Positions 1-6,278 of a stretch of DNA of 7,263 nucleotides are shown here, one piece after another. Each line of letters starts with the position of its first letter. The stretch's first letter is position 1. The stretch spans positions 1 to 7,263 of the forward strand of contig JBBQQK010000055.1 of the NCBI GenBank assembly GCA_038216025.1. Reading direction: 5' to 3'. A program made the position numbers and the translations under genes. The notes beneath the pieces were generated by a model. That model was not told the DNA's origin. It did no database searches and saw only the letters and a list, made by a program, of their open reading frames with translations. Source of the stretch: JBBQQK01 sp038216025 (lineage in GTDB: Bacteria; Patescibacteriota; UBA1384; XYA2-FULL-43-10; 1-14-0-10-43-13).

Positions 1-72
1 GAAATAGCCCTAAAAACGTACATCAAGAATCAAGACCGTTTTCGAAAACAAAATTTACAATTACCGCTCTAG
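1..72 (+). CDS. Possible 3' end of an upstream gene (partial, unidentified)
   Basis: Frame 1 is open from the first base to a TAG stop at 70-72, giving a 23-residue tail with a basic, helical look (contains KTYIKNQDRFRKQNLQLPL). I do not recognise the protein. A strong terminator begins about 30 bases after the stop, which is the spacing expected for the end of a transcription unit. Frame 3 is also open from the left edge, to a TGA at 93-95, so the frame choice rests on residue composition and is weak. The 5' part lies outside the window. Confidence 0.35.
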   Translation, partial: EIALKTYIKNQDRFRKQNLQLPL

Positions 73-104
73 TGATAGGGCGTAGCCCGGGTTGATGTGG
101 CGTA

Positions 105-136
105 AAAAACCACCCGTGTTCTAACGGGTGGTTTTT
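105..136. terminator. Intrinsic, probably bidirectional terminator
   Basis: A 13-bp perfect stem pairs 105-117 with 124-136 around a 6-base loop (GTTCTA). The core is GC-rich (ACCACCCGT against ACGGGTGGT). It is followed on the + strand by a T5 run and preceded by an A-run that becomes a T-run on the - strand. This is a textbook rho-independent terminator for the gene ending upstream, and its symmetry suggests it could also stop transcription arriving from the right. Confidence 0.92.
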
Positions 137-156
137 ATTAATATAGACGCCATATT

Positions 157-233
157 AGTCATCAGTCATCAGTCATCAGTCATCAGTCATCAGTCATCAG
201 TCATCAGTCATCAGTCATCAGTCATCAGTCATC
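157..233. repeat. Heptanucleotide tandem repeat, 11 perfect AGTCATC units
   Basis: Bases 157-233 are exactly 77 nt: 11 contiguous, identical copies of AGTCATC with no spacers. Each unit is 7 nt, so the reading frame shifts every copy; the minus strand has TGA stops in all frames, and no start or ribosome site supports coding on the plus strand. It resembles the heptanucleotide short tandemly repeated repetitive (STRR) sequences known in cyanobacteria. Perfect identity implies recent expansion or slippage, so copy number is likely variable between strains and may be misassembled. Confidence 0.95.
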
Positions 234-269
234 TTTTCTTAGTTTTATTATAAGCGATTCTTTTAATAT

Positions 270-297
270 TATAACTGACGACTATTGACTCATGGCT
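270..297. repeat. Degenerate inverted heptamers matching the array
   Basis: The inverse complement of the array unit is GATGACT. Four consecutive heptamers resemble it: TATAACT at 270-276 (2 mismatches), GACGACT at 277-283 (1), ATTGACT at 284-290 (2) and CATGGCT at 291-297 (2). They sit 36 bases after the perfect array and in phase with each other. They could pair imperfectly with four units of the array to form a long hairpin, or be the decayed arm of an older inverted array. With short units some matching by chance is possible. Confidence 0.55.
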
Positions 298-306
298 AAT
301 TTTTAT

Positions 307-336
307 TTGCTGGAAAAATGGTTTTGGGTATATAAT
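307..336 (+). promoter_or_regulatory. Candidate sigma-70 promoter for the DUF5663-like gene
   Basis: A perfect -10 hexamer TATAAT lies at 331-336, with a weak -35 candidate TTGCTG at 307-312 and an 18-base spacer. Transcription would start near 343, leaving a leader of about 50 bases that contains the GGAGG ribosome site at 385-389. It follows the heptamer arrays directly, so any structure formed there could affect it. Confidence 0.5.
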
Positions 337-393
337 AAATTTGTGAAATTAGTGTATTTTTTGAATTAAAAGATAAGTACTACTGGAGGGTAA

Positions 394-747
394 ATGAGCG
401 ATAATAATTTGGATCAAAAAGAGATTGACGAACTGATCGGTAAAGATATTATCGATATTGTTGGTCTTACTGATTTGCCGGAGGGAGAAAAACAAGAACT
501 AAGAGGTCAGATACTTGAAACTGTTCAAAACAGAGTTTTTGAACGTATTTTAAACGAACTCAAAGAAAAAAATCAGTTAGACGAGTTTAAAAACATCGGA
601 GCAGAAGAAGAGATTGAAAAGTTTTTTAAGGCAAACAGTATTGACACCGACATCATATTTTTAGAAGAAGCTATTATTTACAAAGCTCAAATGAAGAACG
701 CTACCGATATGATGAAGCTTGGATTAAAAGCTAAAGTTGAAGCTTAG
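394..747 (+). CDS. DUF5663-like small acidic helical protein
   Basis: A 117-residue, charged, almost wholly alpha-helical protein without signal peptide, membrane segment or cysteine. It resembles the DUF5663 family as I remember it: a short N-terminal helix with a G-L-x-D-L-P-E-x-E-like stretch (here GLTDLPEGEKQEL, about residues 24-36), a helix of the form ILETVQNRVFERILNEL (about 40-56), and a final helix after an acidic segment near FFKANSIDTDIIFLEEA. The family is found mainly in CPR genomes, is of unknown function, and is often seen near pilin or type IV secretion genes. The ATG at 394 is supported by GGAGGG at 385-390. The stop codon overlaps the ribosome site of the next gene, so the two are very likely co-transcribed and translationally coupled. 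A role as a small cytoplasmic adaptor is inference only. Confidence 0.8.
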   Translation: MSDNNLDQKEIDELIGKDIIDIVGLTDLPEGEKQELRGQILETVQNRVFERILNELKEKNQLDEFKNIGAEEEIEKFFKANSIDTDIIFLEEAIIYKAQMKNATDMMKLGLKAKVEA

Positions 748-751
748 GAGG
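747..751 (+). promoter_or_regulatory. Ribosome binding site overlapping the upstream stop codon
   Basis: GGAGG begins on the last base of the TAG stop of the DUF5663-like gene and lies 4 bases before the ATG at 756. The arrangement fixes the start of the 1215-residue protein and predicts translational coupling between the two genes. Confidence 0.85.
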
Positions 752-755
752 CATT

Positions 756-3700
756 ATGGCAGAAAATATAGGAAGTGCGGCACCAGATCAGGCTCTAAGC
801 GAAGATGAATTGAGACGTCAAGCGGAAGAAGAAGCGGAACAAGAGGAAATAGAACAAGCTCGTGCTGATGCAGTTTCAAGTGCGGAAGGGCAAAATGTCG
901 AATCAAGTGAAACGGATCCAGTTGATCCACCTCTCAATTCTGCAGAACGCGAGCCCATGAATGCTGATTTACGCAACTTGATCGAATCTTTGGCCAAAAG
1001 TTCAAGTGAAGATCTTGAAAACTCCAACGAATACAGGGAGTTGTCTAACAAAGAAAAAACTAGAAATATCATTAAGAAAGCTGCTATTAGGACTGGGGTC
1101 GGCTTACTTTTTGCTGGTGCAACAGTTATTTTTGGAGGCGTGCCTCTGATCGCTGCTCTCGGTACTGTTGGGGCAGGTTTGGCTACAAGTTCTGTTGCTA
1201 GAGGTGGCGTGGATTTGGTGAAACGTTGGACTGGGGGCGAAGCAAGAGAGAAAGGGATGCGAGGGACACTTCGCGAGCACCAGCAAGAAAAACTTTTCGA
1301 GATGAAACGGCTCGCTCAAGAGGTTTTAAACTCTAATTGGAAACAAGAAACCGTTCTCAATTTTATCAATTACTACAATACTGCTCAAAATACTGAAAAT
1401 GTTCAAAATATTGATCATGAAGACGAAACTATTAGCATGAATGAGATGAGGGAAAAGCTAAAGAAGTCTGAAAAAACATGGAACAATGCAAAAATTGGGG
1501 CATCTTTGATCACCGGTCTTCTGGCAGGCGGCGCAGTGGCACATCTATTTAGTGAAAAGGCAAAAGAAGTTATCGCTGAGCAGGGTCTCGATATCGGTGG
1601 CCAGGGTCTTGGGAAGATAGTAGAAAATCTAGGGTTGGTTAGCGAATCAACACATCATGTGCATGCGCTTGGTGGAGATATAAGCAAAATTGTTTTTGAT
1701 TACGGTGGCACAGAACAAGCCGACTTGGCAAGTCTTATGAATTCACATCCGGAATTGGCCAATCAATTCTTAAAAGATGGTGCTGCTGGTGCTTTGTTTG
1801 AAAAGGGCATGCATGATATGGGAGAAGCGGGCGCAAATGCGTTTAGGGACAAGATTAACGAAATCGCAGGTAATCAATTTCAAAAACTTTTAGCAGGCGC
1901 GTTCGGAGCTATTGTAACGGCTGAGGCACTTGAATATTTATTTGTCAGAAAACCTGGTGTCGATAAAAAATTTGAAAAAATATTCAACCGCGGTACCGAG
2001 AGCATTCCTAATAACAACAACGCAGCTGAGGCTGGAGCTGGCGTAGAAAGCGAGCTTAGGGCTGGTGATGAGGTTGAGTGTCGCGCAGGATTCGGTGTGG
2101 ATGATAATACATATGAGCCTGGTGATAAATTCCGTATTCTAGGCATTGACGAAAATACTGGAGTTATTACTCTGCAGCCACTGGATTCTCAGGGTGGCGA
2201 TAGAGATGAAGCCTTTGGAATGTCTCCTGAATGCTACGCTCAATATTTCGGTAATCCTGCGAATGAGCAAAACAATGAAGTGAATGAATTAAGCGAAGAG
2301 GCTGAATCACCAGAAGCGTTGGAGAACGAGCAAATTGAGAATTATTTCCAAAAAGGTGCAAAATGGGTGCCTGACCAGTCAAGTCAAGAAAGAATTCATG
2401 CCATTAAGTTAGGTGATCAAACCAATAGTGTCTTTGCGTCAAACCTAGAAGAAAATGCACAACTTGAAGTAGTTTCAGGTCCTTCTGAAGATGACAATAT
2501 GGACGATGAGATAGTGATCAAGAATCAAAACGATGAACTTTATGTATTTAAGATCAAAGGTTTTGTCAAAATATATATTCCTGAAGATTTCTCTGAAACA
2601 GATGGAGCAGGGGAGGATGAGCCCGAAGATGTCCAACAGCTTCGAGATTGGGCGCTTCAAGGGAAATATAAGGAATTGGCGGAGAGAAACGAGAACAAAA
2701 CAAACGCTAGTGAGAATGAAGAAGTAAATCCATCAGAGAAGCCCGAAATAAACTCTTTTGAAGAATTAGCGAAAACCCTTAATCAAGAATATCAAGGCAA
2801 GGCTCGACGTTTCAAAATTGATGAAAATGGAGACGTTAAAGTTGTAAATCCAATCGATAAAGAGTGGGTGAAGTTGAAGGTCGTTACAGGGGAAAAGAAT
2901 CTATTTACAGATTTTGCAGATTATGAAATTGAAGAAATTAATTCCGGGGATGACGGACTAGAAGTTAAACTTTCTCCCGATAAGATCAAACGAGATGATC
3001 TGGAATTTAGAATGAATTTCAAACCTTCAGATGAAGAAACGCTTAATAAGTTTATAGAAGAGTCAAATGAGACCCAAAAGGCGGGCAAAAAAGTTTTTGT
3101 TAGATTTGAGGATAATAAGCTATATGAGTTTAATTACGACACTGAGTTTGCCTTTTTGTTTATCGGTCCAAACGGAAATTCAACTCAGTTTGATAAAAAC
3201 CAGATGATGACTCAAGCTATCGACTGGTATGCCGAAAAACCAAAAGTAGAAACTCCCATCAAGCCTGAAATTGAGGAGCCTGAAGAGAAGCCCGCAGAGG
3301 AGCCTGCGGCTGAGAATGTAGTCAATGGTGAGGTTGAGAATCAGGAAGTCGTTCATATTGGCGAATTCTTCAAGCCTGGCGCAGAATGGGTACCGGCCAA
3401 TGAAGGTAGCGGGGCGATCTATTATACTAAAAAATTAGGTGCTGTTGACGATGTGAACCGATTAAAAACAGCTAAAATTGTAGACCATCCAGATGCCAAA
3501 TATGAAGTGGTCGGCATACCAGCTGAAGGCACCATGGTGTTTAAAGTAACAGAAAACGGCGAAGAAAATATTATTTATACAAAAGTTTTTAGTGTTTTAA
3601 AAGCATTAAAGCCTAAAGACGAGAAAAGAGATTGGAAAAACGTAAAAAGGCAATATAAGGAACTAATTCCCCGACATTTAAAGGTTGATAAAAACGATGA

Positions 3701-4403
3701 CATAATTGCCTTAAGTGACATTAGCTCTGATCCAGAAGCTGTACTGCCTAGAACGGAACCTACCGTGGATGAATTGTCTAAAGCTAGAGAGGGTTTTGGG
3801 GCAGAAGTTAAGGATACTATCGATCTAAAATTGAAAGAAGTCGAAACAGTTGATGGTAAAATTAGGGACTACATTGAAGAAAAAAGATCTGATTTAGAAT
3901 TGGATATTCAGAAGGATAAGTTTAAGCAAGTCTCCGGCATGAAATGGAATGAAGGATTTGATATTGAAGATTTCAAAAAACAACTCAATGGAGAGGAAAC
4001 TGCCTCAATTCATTCTAAAGAAGAGATTGTTGCTCCAGCAACGCCTCAAGTTGATGTAGCCGCGAACCCAGAACCGACAGAAGATGCGATTGTCCCTAAA
4101 GATGATGATATTGTGCTTAGATCAGAACAAGAGAACCTAGGTTCAGTTGAAAGTGAAGATCCTAGCGTGATATATCGATTGCCTAAAACGGATGGGGGAG
4201 TGATCGAGTTTCACAAAGGCGACGTATGGGAAATCTCCGATAATAAAGGCAGAGTAGCAACAAGGACAATTGAGGAGATGAGCGAAAAACCCGATGGCTA
4301 TGTCCAGATCAAATTTGTAGGGGACAAAAAGAGAGGGGCGTCTCTTTCTAAAGATGTAATGAAGCAAATATTTGAAAAAATGGGCACCCGAAAATATGAA
4401 TGA
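756..4403 (+). CDS. Giant multi-module membrane protein of unknown function
   Basis: A 1215-residue protein that I do not recognise as a named family; large acidic proteins of this style are common in CPR genomes. Residues 1-90 are acidic and disordered. Hydrophobic, glycine-rich segments lie at about 113-148 (long enough for a hairpin), 245-265 and 378-397. Basic residues flank 98-112, 149-200 and 398-412, so by the positive-inside rule those parts and the whole C-terminal region are probably cytoplasmic, with 266-377 outside. From about 433 on there are small beta-rich modules: an SH3-like one (433-499), a pair of related modules (526-645 and 864-974) with a degenerate relative between them (666-829), a helical stretch (about 1000-1095) and a final SH3-like module (1136-1215), separated by Glu/Pro-rich linkers (e.g. 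833-862). Only two cysteines are seen (442, 493). No Walker, protease or nuclease motif is visible. It sits between a DUF5663-like gene and a type IV secretion-type ATPase, which suggests a membrane-anchored scaffold or adaptor; this is inference. Confidence 0.9.
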   Translation: MAENIGSAAPDQALSEDELRRQAEEEAEQEEIEQARADAVSSAEGQNVESSETDPVDPPLNSAEREPMNADLRNLIESLAKSSSEDLENSNEYRELSNKEKTRNIIKKAAIRTGVGLLFAGATVIFGGVPLIAALGTVGAGLATSSVARGGVDLVKRWTGGEAREKGMRGTLREHQQEKLFEMKRLAQEVLNSNWKQETVLNFINYYNTAQNTENVQNIDHEDETISMNEMREKLKKSEKTWNNAKIGASLITGLLAGGAVAHLFSEKAKEVIAEQGLDIGGQGLGKIVENLGLVSESTHHVHALGGDISKIVFDYGGTEQADLASLMNSHPELANQFLKDGAAGALFEKGMHDMGEAGANAFRDKINEIAGNQFQKLLAGAFGAIVTAEALEYLFVRKPGVDKKFEKIFNRGTESIPNNNNAAEAGAGVESELRAGDEVECRAGFGVDDNTYEPGDKFRILGIDENTGVITLQPLDSQGGDRDEAFGMSPECYAQYFGNPANEQNNEVNELSEEAESPEALENEQIENYFQKGAKWVPDQSSQERIHAIKLGDQTNSVFASNLEENAQLEVVSGPSEDDNMDDEIVIKNQNDELYVFKIKGFVKIYIPEDFSETDGAGEDEPEDVQQLRDWALQGKYKELAERNENKTNASENEEVNPSEKPEINSFEELAKTLNQEYQGKARRFKIDENGDVKVVNPIDKEWVKLKVVTGEKNLFTDFADYEIEEINSGDDGLEVKLSPDKIKRDDLEFRMNFKPSDEETLNKFIEESNETQKAGKKVFVRFEDNKLYEFNYDTEFAFLFIGPNGNSTQFDKNQMMTQAIDWYAEKPKVETPIKPEIEEPEEKPAEEPAAENVVNGEVENQEVVHIGEFFKPGAEWVPANEGSGAIYYTKKLGAVDDVNRLKTAKIVDHPDAKYEVVGIPAEGTMVFKVTENGEENIIYTKVFSVLKALKPKDEKRDWKNVKRQYKELIPRHLKVDKNDDIIALSDISSDPEAVLPRTEPTVDELSKAREGFGAEVKDTIDLKLKEVETVDGKIRDYIEEKRSDLELDIQKDKFKQVSGMKWNEGFDIEDFKKQLNGEETASIHSKEEIVAPATPQVDVAANPEPTEDAIVPKDDDIVLRSEQENLGSVESEDPSVIYRLPKTDGGVIEFHKGDVWEISDNKGRVATRTIEEMSEKPDGYVQIKFVGDKKRGASLSKDVMKQIFEKMGTRKYE
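2331..2690 (+). repeat. Protein-level module A (residues 526-645) of the giant protein
   Basis: First copy of an internally duplicated domain. It opens with YFQKGAKWVP (530-539), continues with a beta strand AQLEVV (568-573) and a strand-rich DELYVFKIKGFVKIYIP stretch, and closes with RDW...KYKEL (630-641). An acidic insertion before the closing helix makes it longer than its partner at 3345-3677. Similarity is by eye at protein level; the DNA has diverged, so the duplication is old. Confidence 0.75.
3345..3677 (+). repeat. Protein-level module B (residues 864-974) of the giant protein
   Basis: Second copy of the duplicated domain. FFKPGAEWVP (871-880) matches 6 of 10 residues of the module A opening. 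AKYEVV (914-919) matches AQLEVV at four of six. The end RDWKNVKRQYKEL (958-970) repeats the RDW...YKEL closure of module A. Order and approximate spacing of the three blocks are conserved, which argues for a true domain duplication and not a chance motif. Confidence 0.75.
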
Positions 4404-4407
4404 ACTT

Positions 4408-4436
4408 TTGCAAATAAGACGAAATTGATTTAAAAT
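4408..4436 (+). promoter_or_regulatory. Candidate promoter giving a nearly leaderless mRNA
   Basis: TTGCAA at 4408-4413 and TAAAAT at 4431-4436 are separated by 17 bases (4/6 and 5/6 matches to the sigma-70 consensus). Transcription would start around 4443, only a few bases before the ATG at 4447, and no Shine-Dalgarno is present upstream of that ATG. The pairing is coherent, but AT-rich intergenic DNA produces such matches by chance. Confidence 0.4.
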
Positions 4437-4446
4437 GAAGTAACAT

Positions 4447-6204
4447 ATGGTTTTAGAAATGAGGGATTCTATAAAAAATACTGGGCCAGAAAGCGCTTTG
4501 CCAAAAGATGTCGAAGACTATGTTTTTGGGTCTTTTGAAGATGATGGTGATTCAGAATTGGTGATAAAGGAGTTGACGCCTGAATCTTTTGACATGATTT
4601 TCGGAACAGAATCTTCTCAAGAAAAAGACACCTATTTTGAACAATTTCAGAAGGATATTGATCAATATCATCATATGCTTGAAGAAGCTGGAGTTGGAAG
4701 AGAGTCTTTGCAAAATAAACTTGATGAAATAGAGAGCAAAAAAGATGAGCTTCTTAGTGATCCAAAGATGCTTTCCAATTCTGTCGCAACTGAAAGGTTG
4801 ATAAATAGCTACAACCAAAAAATTACAGAAATCAAAAAAGTTTTGGACTCTCAAGATTTGAAAGATCTTAGAAATAAGATAAAAAACGAATTATTAGAAA
4901 AAGTTGAATCATCAGAAAGTATACATGATCTGAAACATATCTTTAATCATGTTCGCCAAAACATCAAAGACCATGATCTTCTTGACGTATTATTGAATTT
5001 AGAAACTATAAATATTGTAAAACATGTTTACCACAAGATCGTAGACGAACAAAACTCAGCAAGAGGCGCCGACAAGGAAGCGCATGAAAATTTTGTTAAA
5101 AATTTAGGACCTATATTGGAATCCCATAATACAGAAAGAGCATTACAAATGGAATTAGATCAAAAAGTTGCAAACAATACATCAACTAATCAAGAGTCAA
5201 ATAGTACTCCCTCAATACCTGAAGTTGATGTAGTTGTTGCTCGGGAGACAGAAGCAGCTGAGCCTACCATTGATACTGTGGCCGCGGCTGATCCATGGGG
5301 CCAATCCAAAGTCATAGCTGATAAGTCTTTTTTTGAAGCAACAGCATCAAGTGATTCAAATGCTCAAATTACACAAGATCCTTCTATAGAATCCGGCTTT
5401 GATCAGGCAGCGACAGGAGCTCAAGTACAAGTTTCTGCTGAGACGCCAATGCCTGTAAGTGAATCTGTGCAAGAAACTTCTTCTGCTGAAAAACAGCCAG
5501 AAGACATAGTTTGGGATAAAGAAAAACCTTTGGTTGAGGGTGTTGTGGAAAATGGAGCGGTTGTAGAAGCAGTTACTGGCGAGTCTACTCTTGCGCCCGA
5601 ATCAGTAATCGCTGACAATTATGCAAATACTGATGCAAAACCGGTTGATGAACATATCGCTAAAATCCAGAAAAATATTGGTGTATTGAACGGACAGACA
5701 AGCGAAACTGCTGATCTTGGTCCAAGCAATGACTTCTTCCCGTCTGAAAATATAACTCCATCCACAGGTGCAATTACTCCTGAAGCGCAAGCATCTGAAA
5801 AAATAGTTGTAAACGAACCGATTCTAACTGTTGTTGATGGAGGTGGCACTTCCCCTGAGAGCGACCGGCCTGAGTTAAATATTCTTTCAGGCGGGCAAGC
5901 AAACGAATCTCGTGTGGCAGAAGAATTAGTTACAAATGTAGCTGAAGATGTTGAAAATACAGCAAATACTTCGACATTATACGATCATATTGATAAAAAC
6001 AATGCGGCCAAGCAAGTAGTTGCAGATAGCGGCCAATCTGCTGATCTTGTAACAAATCAACCAACGCAACAAGATGGCAACATCCCACAGGGACCAAAAC
6101 AATCATGGTTAAGCAAGCTTAATCCATTAAAAAGAAAACCAGCTTCAGCCGCTGATGCAGAATACGCAGCCAGCTTAGTCCGTGATGAAGAAAAAATTGC
6201 CTAA
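4447..6204 (+). CDS. Unknown protein: helical N-half, long acidic disordered tail, basic C-terminal motif
   Basis: A 585-residue soluble, acidic protein without signal peptide, membrane helix or visible cysteine; not recognised. Residues about 60-240 are rich in Lys/Glu/Leu heptad-like helices (e.g. LQNKLDEIESKKDELL) and probably form coiled coils or a helical bundle. Residues about 243-552 are Ala/Val/Thr/Ser/Glu/Pro-rich, low in aromatics and likely disordered. The last 33 residues return to order with a conspicuous amphipathic basic motif, SWLSKLNPLKRKP (553-565), then a short helix. The ATG at 4447 has no Shine-Dalgarno; an in-frame ATG at 4459 is an alternative, also without one. A 43-base gap separates it from the giant protein gene and 74 bases separate it from the ATPase-family gene. 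Context suggests a cytoplasmic partner, or possibly a substrate, of a secretion apparatus. Domain calls are by eye. Confidence 0.85.
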   Translation: MVLEMRDSIKNTGPESALPKDVEDYVFGSFEDDGDSELVIKELTPESFDMIFGTESSQEKDTYFEQFQKDIDQYHHMLEEAGVGRESLQNKLDEIESKKDELLSDPKMLSNSVATERLINSYNQKITEIKKVLDSQDLKDLRNKIKNELLEKVESSESIHDLKHIFNHVRQNIKDHDLLDVLLNLETINIVKHVYHKIVDEQNSARGADKEAHENFVKNLGPILESHNTERALQMELDQKVANNTSTNQESNSTPSIPEVDVVVARETEAAEPTIDTVAAADPWGQSKVIADKSFFEATASSDSNAQITQDPSIESGFDQAATGAQVQVSAETPMPVSESVQETSSAEKQPEDIVWDKEKPLVEGVVENGAVVEAVTGESTLAPESVIADNYANTDAKPVDEHIAKIQKNIGVLNGQTSETADLGPSNDFFPSENITPSTGAITPEAQASEKIVVNEPILTVVDGGGTSPESDRPELNILSGGQANESRVAEELVTNVAEDVENTANTSTLYDHIDKNNAAKQVVADSGQSADLVTNQPTQQDGNIPQGPKQSWLSKLNPLKRKPASAADAEYAASLVRDEEKIA

Positions 6205-6206
6205 TT

Positions 6207-6234
6207 TTGTCAAATGTTAGCTAAATAATATAAT
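6207..6234 (+). promoter_or_regulatory. Candidate sigma-70 promoter for the ATPase-family gene
   Basis: TTGTCA at 6207-6212 (5/6) and a perfect TATAAT at 6229-6234 are separated by 16 bases. The expected transcription start is near 6241, just before an inverted repeat and 38 bases before the ATG at 6279. It is the best promoter match in the window by eye. No terminator separates it from the preceding gene, so read-through from upstream is also likely. Confidence 0.6.
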
Positions 6235-6244
6235 ATCGAGAGCT

Positions 6245-6268
6245 TTGTATACTGAAAACTGTATACAA
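6245..6268. promoter_or_regulatory. GTATAC dyad, candidate operator or leader hairpin
   Basis: Perfect 8-bp inverted repeat: TTGTATAC (6245-6252) and GTATACAA (6261-6268) around TGAAAACT. Each arm contains the self-palindrome GTATAC. It lies immediately after the predicted transcription start and ends 10 bases before the ATG, a classic place for a repressor site. As RNA it would form a weak AU-rich hairpin, and no T-run follows, so it is not a terminator. Confidence 0.5.
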
Positions 6269-6278
6269 TATCAAACTT

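Larger units (their letters stand above)
73..393. other. 321-base intergenic region with terminator, heptamer array and promoter
   Basis: No credible coding sequence is present. In order it holds an intrinsic terminator, a perfect heptanucleotide tandem array, an AT-rich spacer (234-269), a short degenerate inverted version of the same heptamer, and a promoter-like sequence with a roughly 50-base leader for the next gene. No tRNA, rRNA or recognisable riboswitch was seen. A small GGGC/GCCC hairpin with a 3-base loop (78-88) precedes the terminator. Confidence 0.8.

Noticed and set aside
38..49. 12-bp palindrome GTTTTCGAAAAC as an operator
   Set aside because: It lies within a likely gene end and before a terminator, with no promoter nearby, so a regulatory role has no support.
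157..233. CRISPR array
   Set aside because: The 7-base units are contiguous with no spacers, far shorter than CRISPR repeats, and no cas genes are present.
157..233. Coding repeat (heptapeptide SHQSSVI on the + strand)
   Set aside because: The frame is open only because the repeat lacks stops; no start codon or ribosome site precedes it and it leads into no gene.
2533..2727. 64-codon + strand frame inside the giant protein gene
   Set aside because: Fully contained in another frame of a long credible gene, with no ribosome site of its own.
4401..4403. TGA reassigned to glycine (code 25, as in some CPR lineages)
   Set aside because: No in-frame TGA occurs inside any of the four main reading frames, glycine is encoded by GGN throughout, and the TGA at 4401 is followed by an intergenic-like stretch, so TGA works as a normal stop.
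4552..4854. 100-codon open frame on the - strand
   Set aside because: It lies antisense inside the 585-residue gene, has a composition unlike a natural protein (Phe/Ile/Leu-rich from AT-rich antisense) and no plausible ribosome site. Other antisense frames in 818-2660, 4143-4367 and 5421-7238 were rejected on the same grounds.
6245..6268. Intrinsic terminator after the 585-residue gene
   Set aside because: The stem is AU-rich and no T-run follows; the position after a promoter fits an operator or leader structure better.
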